Origin: Rheinheimera hassiensis
GTDB lineage: Bacteria; Pseudomonadota; Gammaproteobacteria; Enterobacterales; Alteromonadaceae
Length of the DNA: 64,000 nucleotides
NCBI RefSeq assembly: GCF_022436675.1
Contig: NZ_JAKUJZ010000003.1
Location: forward strand, 564,598-628,597
Direction: 5' to 3'
Shown: positions 17,124 through 26,102 of the stretch, piece after piece
Layout of the letters: each line of letters opens with the position of its first letter
Position numbering within the stretch: position 1 is the stretch's first letter
Made by a program: the position numbers and the translations under genes
Notes under the pieces: generated by a model
What the model was told of the DNA's origin: nothing
Seen by the model: the letters and a program-made list of their open reading frames with translations, nothing else
Database searches by the model: none

Positions 17124-19475
17124 ATGAATTGGTGGAAATGGATCCTTGCCATATTAACCTTATTGCTGGCCCTCGCCGCTGCGGCAATTTACGCCGTGCT
17201 ATACCTGAGCTTACCAAGCTATGATGGTAACCAACCAAGCAGTATCAGTAATACCGCCAGGCTGGAGCGTGATGCGCTGGGTTATCTTAGTATCCATGCC
17301 GCAAACCGCAGCGATGCCGCCTTTGCGCTGGGCTTTGCGCATGCGCAGGAGCGGTTCTTTCAAATGGATCTGCTGCGCCGCAATGCCGCCGGCGAACTGG
17401 CCGAACTGTTTGGCAAACGCGCTTTAAAGGCCGATCAGGCGTTGCGCCAACACCGCTTTCGCAGCCGGGCCACCCAGGCTTTGTCGGCACTGCCTGCTAA
17501 GGATAAGCAGCTGCTGAGCAACTATAGCCGTGGCGTTAACGAAGGCCTCGCGGCCCTTAGCATGCCGCCGTTTGAATACACCGTGCTGCAGCAAACACCA
17601 AAACCCTGGCAAGAGGCTGATTCGTTTTTAGTTATTTACAGCATGTATCTGGATTTACAGGGCAAACTGGGCCGCGACGACTATGCAATGACCATATTAA
17701 AACAAACCGTGCCGGATGAATGGTATCGTTTTTTACAGCAACATTCTGATATCTGGCAGGCCGCGATAGATAATAGCCAGATTGAAGCCATACCTATGCC
17801 CGCCTCAACCTACCCACAGCTGTTAACTAACAGCCAGAGTGCCTGCAACCTGTGTGAAGTAAAAGATGCCACCGATATTGGCAGCAATAACTTTGCCGTA
17901 GCCGGCAGTTTAACCAGCCATGGCAGCGCTATATTGGCTGACGATATGCACCTGAGTATTCGTGTACCCGGCACCTGGTATAAAGCCCAGCTAAACTGGC
18001 GCGACGGCACACAACTGCGCACGGTTTCCGGCCTTACGCTGCCCGGCACCCCCGCTGTTGTGGTGGGCTCTAACGGTAATATTGCCTGGGGGTTTACCAA
18101 CAGCACCGCCGACTGGCACGATCTGGTTGCCCTGCAACTGTCAGACGATGGCAAACGCTACTTAACTGCCGACGGCTGGCAGGCACTGGAATATGTGTAC
18201 GACACTATTAAAGTTGCTAACGGGCCTGATCAGCCCTTGCAACTGGCTCAAACCCGTTGGGGGCCGTTGGTGCGCTTTGGCGACAGCCCGGCTTATGCTT
18301 TACGTTGGGTAGCGTATGATATTGAGGCGGTTAATTTTAACCTGCTGCAACTGGAAACCTCAGCAACAGCGCAAGAGGCCCTGCAACTGGCACCACAGGT
18401 TGGCATACCCACGCAGAACCTGCTGGTGGCCGACAATAAAGGTAATATTGGCTGGAGCCTGATGGGCCGTGTGCCTAAACGCAACTTGCCGGATCTGGAT
18501 ACCGCACAAGACTGGAGCAACGCTGAATACGGTTGGTTTGGTTATATAGCGCCAGATGCGCAGCCACAGTTATTAAACCCCGACAGTAACCGGCTATGGA
18601 CGGCAAATTCGCGTGTTATTGGCGCAGCTGACTATCAGTTAATTGGCAATGGCGGTTACGACTTAGGCGCCAGAGGCTGGCAAATTCAGCAAGGCCTGAA
18701 CGCGTTAAGTAGTGTCGATGAACAGGCCCTGCATAACATTCAGCTGGATAACCGTGCACTCATGCTGGAGCGCTGGCAACAGTTGTTGTTAGAGGTGCTG
18801 GACGAGGACACTGTTCAACAACATCAGTTGCAGTCATACCGTCAGCATGTGCTAACCAGCTCACAAAGTGCCAGTGTTGATGCCGTGGGTTACAGCCTGG
18901 TACGGGCGTTTCGCCAGCAATTACTTGAGTTGCAGTTTGCCCCGCTGTCAGCGTATCTGGAGCAGCATGGCGCCCGTAGCCGGGATTTGAAATACTCACT
19001 GGAAACGCCACTTTGGGCCATGTTACAACAACGTCGTACCGATACCTTACCGGCAAGCTTCAGCAGCTGGGACGAGTTACTGCTGGCTGCCGTGCTGCAA
19101 AGTAAGCAACAACTGCAGCAGGACAACGGCAGCATTAACCAGAGTAACTGGGGTTATATTAATCAGGCCCGTATAAACCACCCATTGTCTGCCGCCATAC
19201 CGCTGCTGGGCGGCTGGCTTAATATGCCCGCCACCGCGCTTAACGGCGACAGCCATATGCCAAGAGTACAGCGGCCGGGTTTTGGCCAGTCGCAGCGCAT
19301 GGTGGTAGCACCGGGGCAAGAACATAAAGGTATTTTAACCATACCGGCAGGTCAGTCTGGCCACCCGCTGTCGCCGTTTTATCGTGGCGATCATCAGTAC
19401 TGGTTAAACGAAGTAGCCTTGCCGTTTTTACCCGGCGAGAAAAAATATCAGCTGCTGCTGACACCTCAGGGTTGA
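17124..19475 (+). CDS. Penicillin acylase family N-terminal-nucleophile amidase
   Basis: This 783-aa protein has an N-terminal hydrophobic anchor (about residues 4-30) and the layout of the self-processed Ntn hydrolases: alpha segment, spacer, then beta chain starting at Ser254 in TDIGSNNFAVAG. After autocleavage that Ser would be the nucleophile. Supporting features are ILADDMHL, the NIAWGFTNSTADWHDL block and a late NGDSHM. The family cleaves amide bonds such as penicillins or acyl-homoserine lactones; the substrate here is unknown. ATG 17124 is used; 47 further in-frame upstream codons overlap the b561 promoter and are not family-like. Confidence 0.85.
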   Translation: MNWWKWILAILTLLLALAAAAIYAVLYLSLPSYDGNQPSSISNTARLERDALGYLSIHAANRSDAAFALGFAHAQERFFQMDLLRRNAAGELAELFGKRALKADQALRQHRFRSRATQALSALPAKDKQLLSNYSRGVNEGLAALSMPPFEYTVLQQTPKPWQEADSFLVIYSMYLDLQGKLGRDDYAMTILKQTVPDEWYRFLQQHSDIWQAAIDNSQIEAIPMPASTYPQLLTNSQSACNLCEVKDATDIGSNNFAVAGSLTSHGSAILADDMHLSIRVPGTWYKAQLNWRDGTQLRTVSGLTLPGTPAVVVGSNGNIAWGFTNSTADWHDLVALQLSDDGKRYLTADGWQALEYVYDTIKVANGPDQPLQLAQTRWGPLVRFGDSPAYALRWVAYDIEAVNFNLLQLETSATAQEALQLAPQVGIPTQNLLVADNKGNIGWSLMGRVPKRNLPDLDTAQDWSNAEYGWFGYIAPDAQPQLLNPDSNRLWTANSRVIGAADYQLIGNGGYDLGARGWQIQQGLNALSSVDEQALHNIQLDNRALMLERWQQLLLEVLDEDTVQQHQLQSYRQHVLTSSQSASVDAVGYSLVRAFRQQLLELQFAPLSAYLEQHGARSRDLKYSLETPLWAMLQQRRTDTLPASFSSWDELLLAAVLQSKQQLQQDNGSINQSNWGYINQARINHPLSAAIPLLGGWLNMPATALNGDSHMPRVQRPGFGQSQRMVVAPGQEHKGILTIPAGQSGHPLSPFYRGDHQYWLNEVALPFLPGEKKYQLLLTPQG

Positions 19476-19501
19476 CTTTAGCCATCCAGACGGACTATGT
19501 T
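19472..19501 (+). promoter_or_regulatory. Candidate sigma-70 promoter of the pheA leader
   Basis: TTGACT (19472-19477) and TATGTT (19496-19501) are separated by 18 nt. The -35 box overlaps the stop codon of the preceding gene. Transcription would start near 19508, almost at the ATG of the leader peptide, implying a leaderless peptide unless another promoter is used. Confidence 0.5.
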
Positions 19502-19508
19502 AGACGCC

Positions 19509-19571
19509 ATGAAAATACTTAATACCGCGCTCAGCTTTTTTCGCTTTACCACCTTACACGGGAGGCGGTGA
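19509..19571 (+). CDS. pheL: pheA leader peptide (20 aa, Phe-rich core)
   Basis: A short reading frame, MKILNTALSFFRFTTLHGRR, contains three Phe codons (TTT TTT CGC TTT). It ends on TGA just after GGGAGG, which belongs to the antiterminator. It occupies the position of pheL in enterobacteria. A ribosome stalled at the Phe codons would leave GGGAGG free, and one reaching the stop would cover it. No good ribosome-binding site is visible, which is the main weakness. Confidence 0.65.
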   Translation: MKILNTALSFFRFTTLHGRR

Positions 19572-19622
19572 GCTGCGCGCGCAGTAATACCTGAAACCTC
19601 CCACACCGGGAGGTTTTTTTTT
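19560..19622 (+). terminator. pheA transcription attenuator (antiterminator and terminator)
   Basis: The terminator is AACCTCCC (19595-19602) with GGGAGGTT (19608-19615) and a run of Ts to 19622. The competing antiterminator pairs GGGAGG (19560-19565) with CCTCCC (19597-19602). It is closed internally by GGT (19567-19569) with ACC (19589-19591) and by the CTGCGC/GCGCAG palindrome (19573-19584). The two folds are mutually exclusive, as amino-acid attenuation requires. Confidence 0.75.
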
Positions 19623-19654
19623 GCTTACTTTTAGCTCAGACAAAGAGAATTAAC

Positions 19655-20809
19655 ATGGAACTGGATGAAATACGCCACGCAATATCTGACACCGACAAGC
19701 AATTGCTGGCTTTATTATCAAAACGGCGGCAGCTGGCACTGGCTGTAGCTGACGCCAAACTGGCACAAAACAAACCGATACGTGACCAAAAACGCGAGCA
19801 AGAGCTACTGCTGTCGCTGATTGAGCAAGGCAAACCATTGGCGCTGGACGCCCAATATGTAACCCGGCTGTACCATGTCATTATTGAAGATTCAGTACTG
19901 CAGCAACAGGCCAAAATTCAGGGCCAGCTAAACGGCACCAACAGCCCGGCAGTGCGGGTGGCTTTTCTGGGCGGCCAGGGCTCATACAGTTACTGGGCGA
20001 CACAAAAGTATTTTACCCGCCGCGCCGAGCGCATTATTGAGCAAGGCTGCGACAGCTTTAACGAAATAGTGCAGGCGGTTGAAACCGGCCACGCTGATTA
20101 TGCCTTACTGCCGATTGAAAACACCTCATCGGGCAGTATTAACGAGGTGTACGACTTACTGCAGCATACCCGGCTGTCTATTGTTGGCGAGCTGACTCAC
20201 CCTATCGCCCACTGCCTGCTCGGTTTACCGGGTACAGATTTAAGCAAAATCCGCCAGGTGTGCGCTCACCCACAGGTTATTGCCCAGTGCAGCCAGTATC
20301 TTTTAGGTTTGTCACAGGTGAAAATTGAATACTGCGACAGCTCTTCCGACGCCTTTAACCGCATTAAGCAGCAGCAAGACCCAACAGTGGTTGCCATTGG
20401 CGGTGAAGAAGGCGGCCAGCTATACGGTTTGCAAGTGCTTACCCGTGATCTGGCTAACCAGAAAGACAACGTCAGCCGTTTTATTGTAGTAGCGCGCAAA
20501 CCGGTGACAGTGGCCAAAGCCATACCGGCGAAAACCACTTTTATTATGTACACCGGCCAGCAACCGGGCGCGCTGGTAGATGCGCTGCTGGTGTTAAAGC
20601 AACATGGTATCAGTATGGGCAAACTGGAATCGCGGCCTATTAACGGCAACCCGTGGGAAGAGATGTTTTACGTTGACGTGTTTGCCAACCTGAACGACTA
20701 CGCCATGACGCGGGCACTGGAAGAGCTGAATAAAATCACCAAGTTTATTAAAGTATTGGGCTGTTACCCCAGTGAAGATATCGAGCCAACCCAGGTCACT
20801 GCCGGCTGA
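19655..20809 (+). CDS. pheA: Bifunctional chorismate mutase / prephenate dehydratase (P-protein)
   Basis: This 384-aa enzyme makes phenylpyruvate from chorismate through prephenate, the committed branch to phenylalanine. Residues 1-90 are an AroQ chorismate mutase (LDEIRHAISDTDKQLLALLSKRR). Residues about 105-285 are prephenate dehydratase (FLGGQGSYS, LPIENTSSGSINEVYDLL). Residues about 295-380 are an ACT domain with the phenylalanine-binding GALVDAL and ESRP motifs, so Phe feedback inhibition is expected. AGAGAA precedes ATG 19655. It lies directly downstream of the attenuator. Confidence 0.96.
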   Translation: MELDEIRHAISDTDKQLLALLSKRRQLALAVADAKLAQNKPIRDQKREQELLLSLIEQGKPLALDAQYVTRLYHVIIEDSVLQQQAKIQGQLNGTNSPAVRVAFLGGQGSYSYWATQKYFTRRAERIIEQGCDSFNEIVQAVETGHADYALLPIENTSSGSINEVYDLLQHTRLSIVGELTHPIAHCLLGLPGTDLSKIRQVCAHPQVIAQCSQYLLGLSQVKIEYCDSSSDAFNRIKQQQDPTVVAIGGEEGGQLYGLQVLTRDLANQKDNVSRFIVVARKPVTVAKAIPAKTTFIMYTGQQPGALVDALLVLKQHGISMGKLESRPINGNPWEEMFYVDVFANLNDYAMTRALEELNKITKFIKVLGCYPSEDIEPTQVTAG

Positions 20810-20820
20810 TATGGCAGAGT

Positions 20821-20839
20821 AAGGGGCTTCGTGCCCCTT
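20821..20839. terminator. Hairpin between convergent pheA and ion-channel genes
   Basis: AAGGGGC/GCCCCTT with a 5-nt loop. No T-run follows on either strand and the downstream arm overlaps the stop codon of the ion-channel gene, so termination strength is doubtful. Confidence 0.4.
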
Positions 20840-21263
20840 AATGCGTAATCCAGTAGCGCTGCATTTCAAAAAATAAAAAAGACGCCGTCCAGGTAATCAA
20901 TACCAGCCCGGTTAACGATTCAATGCCGGTTAAAAAACGTAAATCCCCCATCGGCACTATGTCACCAAAGCCTACAGTGCTGAACACCGTAGAAGAGAAA
21001 TAAACGCAGTCCATCACGCTGCCGTTAAAATTACCGGTAAGTTCTCCCCAGCCTTCAGCGTTGTGCATCAAATAGTACGCCAGGGCAAATAGCCAGATTT
21101 CAACCATATGTGCCACCAAAGCACCAAATACGCCGAACACAATTTTATAGCGGTGTTTTATCTGCATTTTCGGGATAGTTGAAGATAAGCGGACTAAAAA
21201 TTCGTAATGCACCAGTACTGCTGTCGCAACAACCAAACAGTTAATCAAAACAACATAAAACAT
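20838..21263 (-). CDS. Two-helix potassium channel family protein
   Basis: This 141-aa inner-membrane protein has an N-terminal helix (about 5-25), a helix near 45-70, a pore region with the selectivity filter TVGFGD (about 99-104), and a final helix (about 115-135). It fits the Ion_trans_2 family and lacks a regulatory RCK domain. The ATG at 21263 is used because GAGGTATAAC precedes it; a 19-codon upstream extension is hydrophilic and lacks support. Confidence 0.82.
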   Translation of the reverse strand: MFYVVLINCLVVATAVLVHYEFLVRLSSTIPKMQIKHRYKIVFGVFGALVAHMVEIWLFALAYYLMHNAEGWGELTGNFNGSVMDCVYFSSTVFSTVGFGDIVPMGDLRFLTGIESLTGLVLITWTASFLFFEMQRYWITH

Positions 21264-21387
21264 GTTATACCTCAGTCCGTTACAGCCTTGACCAGTGATT
21301 CGTTGAATACCCAACCCCAAGGGCGATATTTAACTATAGAAGGTGTCGGCTGATCATGGGTAACTCGGTCACCTAAAGCCCCGTGCA

Positions 21388-21783
21388 TCAACGCTGATAC
21401 AACTCCAGCGGCAGGCCGTCGGGGTCTTGAAAGAAGGTGAAAGGCTTGCCGGTAAATTCGTCGATGCGGATCGGTTCTACCGCTACGCCGTTTTGCGTTA
21501 AGTAATTGGCAAATTCTGCAACGCTCTCTACCACAAACGCCAGATGGCGCAGGCCTTGTGCTTCGGGTTGGCTTGGCCTTGGCGGCGGGTTTGGAAAGCT
21601 GAACAGCTCAAGCTGGTTGCCGTTTGGCAGGGCTAAATCCAGCTTCCAGGAGTCGCGCTCGTGGCGATAATTTTCGGCGATAACGGTTAAACCCAGTAGT
21701 TGAGTATAAAAGCGTTTTGAGACTGCGTAATCGCTGCAAATTATCGCCACATGATGAATGGCACTAAGGATTGGTCGTGGCAT
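21388..21783 (-). CDS. gloA2: VOC-family metalloprotein GloA2/YaeR
   Basis: This 131-aa single-domain glyoxalase-like protein is near-collinear with E. coli YaeR/GloA2: IHHVAIICSDYAVSKRFY, ERDSWKLDLAL, GLRHLAFVV and the ending FFQDPDGLPLELYQR. Probable metal ligands are the His in HHVAI, Glu in LELFSF, His in LRHLAF and the C-terminal Glu. The exact reaction is not established for this subgroup. ATG 21783 matches the family N-terminus; an in-frame upstream ATG adds 12 residues without support. Confidence 0.88.
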   Translation of the reverse strand: MPRPILSAIHHVAIICSDYAVSKRFYTQLLGLTVIAENYRHERDSWKLDLALPNGNQLELFSFPNPPPRPSQPEAQGLRHLAFVVESVAEFANYLTQNGVAVEPIRIDEFTGKPFTFFQDPDGLPLELYQR

Positions 21784-21842
21784 AAAAAAGGCCCTGATAT
21801 TCTGACAAAGCACTGACACAGCAAGCTAAGGCCCTAAGTGTA

Positions 21843-22823
21843 TCAGAGCAGCTTTTGCAGCTCACTCTTTAACTCTTTGTCCTGTGTTGATGCCTGCAGC
21901 GGTTTTAAAATCTCCTCTGCTTTAGCTTGTTGCTGCTGCGCTATATATAACTGGCCTAAACGCAATTTTGCCCAGTCGATATTATCGGCTGTTGGCTGCT
22001 GTGCGATAAACTGCTGCAAAGCGCTAATGCCCTTATCAACAGCTATGCCGCTTTTTACTGCCGAGCGACCAATTTGGTATAGCGCCTGTGCTTGCGCAGC
22101 GGCGGCTTCGTCATCGTTTGCTGGCATGGTCAGTGCCTGGTCAAATAATGCGACTGCTTTGGTGTGCTGATCTGCGCGGGAAAACGCCACACCGCGCTGC
22201 AGGTAGGTTTCCGGCCGCTGCGTTAGCAGCTCATCTTTGGCTAAAAGCGCATTAAAAACAGCGTCATCCTGCAAATCAGACGCATTTAACTGCAATAAAG
22301 CCCCTTGTAAGGGATCAAGGGGTTTTAACTGCTCAGCCAGTTGCAACGCTTTGTCTTTATCACCACCGGCAATACCGGGGGCCTGGGCGAGAAAGCTGCC
22401 CAGCGCAATATAGCTGCGCGGGTTATCAGGAGCCAGTTTAAGCGCCGCTTCATAGGCTTTTTTGCAGCGCTTGGCATAACCCAGCGCACTTAACATACTG
22501 GCAGAGGATGCCTGGTTGCAGCTTATCGTGGCATACCAGTGCTGGTAGTCAGCGTTATTGCTATCAATCTTCACGGCCTTTTCCAGCAAGTCTTCTGCTT
22601 TATCTGCGTTGTTTAACAGGGCTTCGGTTTGCCCCAGCAAAGCCAGCAGTTGTGCATCTTTGGTCTTTTTAGTGACTAAAGGTGTTAGTAATGCCTTTGC
22701 TGCCTGCATATCTTTGGCTTGCCATAAGGCTTTAACTTGTGCGGTTAATGCCTGTGGATCTGTAGAATTGGCCAGCACGCTACTGCTGAGTATCAGGCCG
22801 GAAAAAAACAGGATGCTACGCAT
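21843..22823 (-). CDS. Periplasmic tetratricopeptide-repeat protein
   Basis: A 326-aa protein with a signal peptide (cleavage after VLA near residue 18) and TPR-like helical repeats throughout. Examples are KDAQLLALLGQTEALLNNAD, YEAALKLAPDNPRSYIALG and TKAVALFDQALTMPAND. It probably acts as a protein-interaction scaffold in the envelope; the partner is unknown. ATG 22823 is preceded by GGAG at 8 nt. It lies downstream of the MBL hydrolase on the same strand, with a gap of about 100 nt. Confidence 0.75.
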   Translation of the reverse strand: MRSILFFSGLILSSSVLANSTDPQALTAQVKALWQAKDMQAAKALLTPLVTKKTKDAQLLALLGQTEALLNNADKAEDLLEKAVKIDSNNADYQHWYATISCNQASSASMLSALGYAKRCKKAYEAALKLAPDNPRSYIALGSFLAQAPGIAGGDKDKALQLAEQLKPLDPLQGALLQLNASDLQDDAVFNALLAKDELLTQRPETYLQRGVAFSRADQHTKAVALFDQALTMPANDDEAAAAQAQALYQIGRSAVKSGIAVDKGISALQQFIAQQPTADNIDWAKLRLGQLYIAQQQQAKAEEILKPLQASTQDKELKSELQKLL

Positions 22824-22926
22824 GGTGCTGCTCCGTATCGCTCTGCGACAATTAAGTAGCAAACACTATAAGGCACAGCACAGGCGCTTTACCATAGGCT
22901 AAAAGTAACAAAATATATGTTAACGC

Positions 22927-24333
22927 TTATAATTCAATAACATCGCCTTTGGCCGGAATATTTGCTGCTATACCAAGCTGCGCTAATTCCTGCTGCAGTG
23001 CCTGTTGTGCCTCTGGCTCGCCATGTACTAAATAAAACTGTGGCTGCCCGCCAATGGCCTGTGCCCAGTCTAGCAGTTCACTCTGGCCGGCATGCGCCGA
23101 AAAGCCACCAATGGTGTGCACTTTGGCTTTTACCATTATCTCCTGACCAAACAGCTTTACCCGCCGCTCGCCATCTACCAAACGCCGGCCTAAGGTGCCC
23201 TGCGCCTGAAAACCAACAAAAATCAGGTGGTTCGAGCTTTTCCATAAATTGTGCTTTAAATGATGCACTATACGGCCACCGTTACACATGCCACTGCCGG
23301 CAATAATAATGGCGCCCTGGGTTACACGGTTAATTGCCATCGACTCTTCCACAGTTTCAGTCAAGCGTAGCATTGGCAGTAAATCTTCCAGCAGCATGCC
23401 TTTTTTAAAACCAATGGCAACCAGATCTTTTTGGTCCAGGCTGTGCAGGTAGTCATTATAAATATTGGTAATGCTAATGGCCATTGGGCTATCAAGAAAC
23501 ACCAGCCGCTGTTTTAACCGGCCCTGATGGTGCAGCAGGGCAAGGTAATACAAGATTTCCTGTGAGCGGCCAAGTGCAAAGGCCGGAATAAACACATTAC
23601 CGCCGTCTTTATTGGCTTGCTCCAGCGCTTGTGCCATTTCGTCCAGCGAGTTGTCGATATTCTGGTGGTTACGGTTACCGTAGGTGCTTTCCATCAGCAC
23701 GATATCGGCCTGGCCTATGTCCGTCGGGTCGTGCATCAGCACAGTAGCTGGGTTGCCTAAATCACCGGAAAACACCAACTTGCGTATAGCTTTACTACCC
23801 TTAAGCCACAATTGCACTATGGCTGAACCGAGAATATGCCCGGCGTCGGCAAATTCCAGCTCTAACCCCGGCAGTGGCGTAACACGCTTTTTGTAGCTGA
23901 CTGTTTCACACAACTGAGCTACGCGCTCGGCGTCGGCTACTGATAACACCGGGTCTTGCAGTTTTTTACCCGAGCGCGCCGCTTTTTTGTTTTGCCACTC
24001 CAGGTCTTTTAAGTACAAATGCACCGAGTCTTTTAACAATACCGGCAGTAATCCGGCCGTGCCGGGGGTGCAGAGTATTTTACCGTCAAAACCACGCGCT
24101 ACTAACAATGGCAACAAGCCGCTATGGTCAATATGAGCATGGGATAAAATCACCAAATCAATATCTTTGGGCCGAAAAGCGAAATGAAATTTGTGCCATT
24201 CGCGAATTTGGTCAGCGCCCTGCACCATGCCGCAATCGAGCAAAATCTGCAGGTTATTAAAACGTATAAGGTAGCAAGAGCCGGTAACCTGCTGAGCGGC
24301 ACCGATAAAACTAAGAGTGGCAGAAAGAGGCAT
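22927..24333 (-). CDS. MBL-fold/beta-CASP RNA metallo-hydrolase
   Basis: This 468-aa protein has the metallo-beta-lactamase motif HAHIDH at residues 65-70, a DAGHILGSA block, FSGDLG and MESTYGNR. A beta-CASP domain and a C-terminal GGFSAHAGQ and LVHGE follow, the order seen in CPSF73-like RNA-processing nucleases. It probably cleaves RNA endonucleolytically or exonucleolytically with two zinc ions. ATG 24333 has AAGGAT upstream. It is divergent from the LOG gene. Confidence 0.86.
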   Translation of the reverse strand: MPLSATLSFIGAAQQVTGSCYLIRFNNLQILLDCGMVQGADQIREWHKFHFAFRPKDIDLVILSHAHIDHSGLLPLLVARGFDGKILCTPGTAGLLPVLLKDSVHLYLKDLEWQNKKAARSGKKLQDPVLSVADAERVAQLCETVSYKKRVTPLPGLELEFADAGHILGSAIVQLWLKGSKAIRKLVFSGDLGNPATVLMHDPTDIGQADIVLMESTYGNRNHQNIDNSLDEMAQALEQANKDGGNVFIPAFALGRSQEILYYLALLHHQGRLKQRLVFLDSPMAISITNIYNDYLHSLDQKDLVAIGFKKGMLLEDLLPMLRLTETVEESMAINRVTQGAIIIAGSGMCNGGRIVHHLKHNLWKSSNHLIFVGFQAQGTLGRRLVDGERRVKLFGQEIMVKAKVHTIGGFSAHAGQSELLDWAQAIGGQPQFYLVHGEPEAQQALQQELAQLGIAANIPAKGDVIEL

Positions 24334-24495
24334 TGGGGTATCCTTGTCAGTTAACTCACTTTAGTTATACCGCAACAGTCAGGCTTAAAGGTTAGCCTAT
24401 ATCAAACAAGATGTTGGTTTTAACATTTTTCCACTTGCCGATTATCTGTATAGTAAGTAGCTAAAGTAAGCAGCGTTAGCTTTCAAGGAGCTGTT

Positions 24496-25377
24496 ATGAC
24501 ATCTGATCCGCATCAACTACACGAACGTCATCTGGCATCGGCGCAGCAGTCTGTCGACGCTATTGCCAAACTGCAGGACCACAGCTCTTACCGGCTGGCA
24601 TTTGCCGATAATGAATTTTTAATGCAGGACGAGCTGCGCCATGTACGGCTGCAACTGGAATATTTGAAGCCACAGCTGGTGCTGGAGCAGCACAATATTA
24701 CCGCTACCATAGTGGTATTTGGCAGTGCACGCTTTTTATCACCGGATCAAGCCAAAACCGCAGTAACACTGGCAGAAAAGCAGCTGACAGAAACCGATAC
24801 TGCACCAAACCAGCAGGCACTAAAGCGGGCTAACAAACAGTTAGATAACAGTAAATATTACAAGGCCTCACAGCAGTTTTCGGCGCTGGCTACCCGCTAC
24901 AGCTGTTGCAACCCCGATTGCGCCATGACCATTATCAGCGGCGGTGGCCCCGGCGTGATGGAAGCGGCCAACCGCGGCGCTATGGATGCCGGCGGTGATA
25001 GCATAGGCTTAAATATAGTGCTGCCAAGAGAGCAGCAGCCCAACCCGTACATTACGCCGCAGTTTTGTTTTCAGTTTCACTACTTTGCTATTCGTAAAAT
25101 GCACTTTTTACAACGCGCACGGGCTTTAGTGGCCTTTCCCGGAGGTTTTGGTACTTTAGATGAGCTGTTTGAAACCTTAACCCTTATTCAAACCAAAAAG
25201 GCCGCACGTGTGCCGGTCATTTTGTACGACAAAGCCTTCTGGCAAAAGTTGATTAATTTTGAGCTGTTGGTAGAAGAAGGCGTGATCAGCGCCTCAGATC
25301 TGGAGCTGATCCAATACGCTGATACACCCGAGCAAGCCTGGCAGCTGATATTGGATTACTATCATCTAAGTGCATAG
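24496..25377 (+). CDS. LOG family protein (nucleotide 5'-monophosphate phosphoribohydrolase-like)
   Basis: This 293-aa Rossmann-fold protein has the LOG hallmarks: VVFGSARF, ISGGGPGVMEAANRGA and PGGFGTLDELFE (about 214-225). Members release base from nucleoside monophosphates, including cytokinin precursors in some organisms. The N-terminal extension of about 70 residues and the CCNPDCAM segment are particular to this longer subgroup. AAGGAG sits 6 nt before ATG 24496. Confidence 0.86.
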   Translation: MTSDPHQLHERHLASAQQSVDAIAKLQDHSSYRLAFADNEFLMQDELRHVRLQLEYLKPQLVLEQHNITATIVVFGSARFLSPDQAKTAVTLAEKQLTETDTAPNQQALKRANKQLDNSKYYKASQQFSALATRYSCCNPDCAMTIISGGGPGVMEAANRGAMDAGGDSIGLNIVLPREQQPNPYITPQFCFQFHYFAIRKMHFLQRARALVAFPGGFGTLDELFETLTLIQTKKAARVPVILYDKAFWQKLINFELLVEEGVISASDLELIQYADTPEQAWQLILDYYHLSA

Positions 25378-25565
25378 CAGGTAACTAGAAACACAACCGG
25401 CAATTGACGTAGATAGTTAATTTCGGCCGTGTCGATTACGGATAAATTTTACCTTAAAGTGATATTTTTCTGATATTTGCCCTCAGCAAGTATTTAAGCT
25501 TTATTTATCCGTTTTCACTGCCTATCAATTAGTACTGTTATCTAAGCAAGTTAGGGACAAGCCTG

Positions 25566-26093
25566 ATGTTAACAGTACTAAACAAGCCTGCTGGCATATT
25601 GAAGAGCAAAACTGCATCTGCGTGGAGCAAGACTGCATTGGTAGTATTAATGCTCAGCCCGTTGGCTTATGCCGATACCGTAACCACTACGTTTAATGTC
25701 AGTGCCAATGTCGTCGATGACTGTCAGGTTAGTGCAACCAATATCGATTTTGGTGACTACCGTGCCGTAACTGCTGCCGACTTAGACGCTAATTCTGCCG
25801 TTGCCGTGCGCTGCACCCTGGCAACGGCTTATGAGATTGGTCTGGATCAGGGACTTGGTGGCGTTTCGGTAAATGACAGAAAAATGCTGCAAGGCGCCAA
25901 TGAGCTGAGTTATCAGTTGTTCAGAGATCCGGCTCGCACCCAAAACTGGGGGAATACGCCAACCACCGATACCGTGGCGGGCACCGGCACCGGTAATAGT
26001 CAAAATTTTCAGGTGTATGCACGTATCCCATCCAATCAAAACGTGGCAACCGGTGCCTATACTGACACCATTACAGTAACCGTTACCTTTTAG
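25566..26093 (+). CDS. Spore coat U domain (Csu-type) pilin subunit
   Basis: This 175-aa secreted subunit has a long signal peptide (about 36 residues, cleavage after AYA) followed by one SCPU domain. Two cysteines (DDCQV and VRCTL) probably form the domain disulfide. The end GAYTDTITVTVTF is the typical C-terminal strand. Proteins of this type polymerise into archaic chaperone-usher pili such as Acinetobacter Csu. AGGGAC precedes ATG 25566. It is first of a four-gene operon and, as in csuA/B, probably the major subunit. Confidence 0.87.
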   Translation: MLTVLNKPAGILKSKTASAWSKTALVVLMLSPLAYADTVTTTFNVSANVVDDCQVSATNIDFGDYRAVTAADLDANSAVAVRCTLATAYEIGLDQGLGGVSVNDRKMLQGANELSYQLFRDPARTQNWGNTPTTDTVAGTGTGNSQNFQVYARIPSNQNVATGAYTDTITVTVTF

Positions 26094-26102
26094 GTACTTC
26101 GA

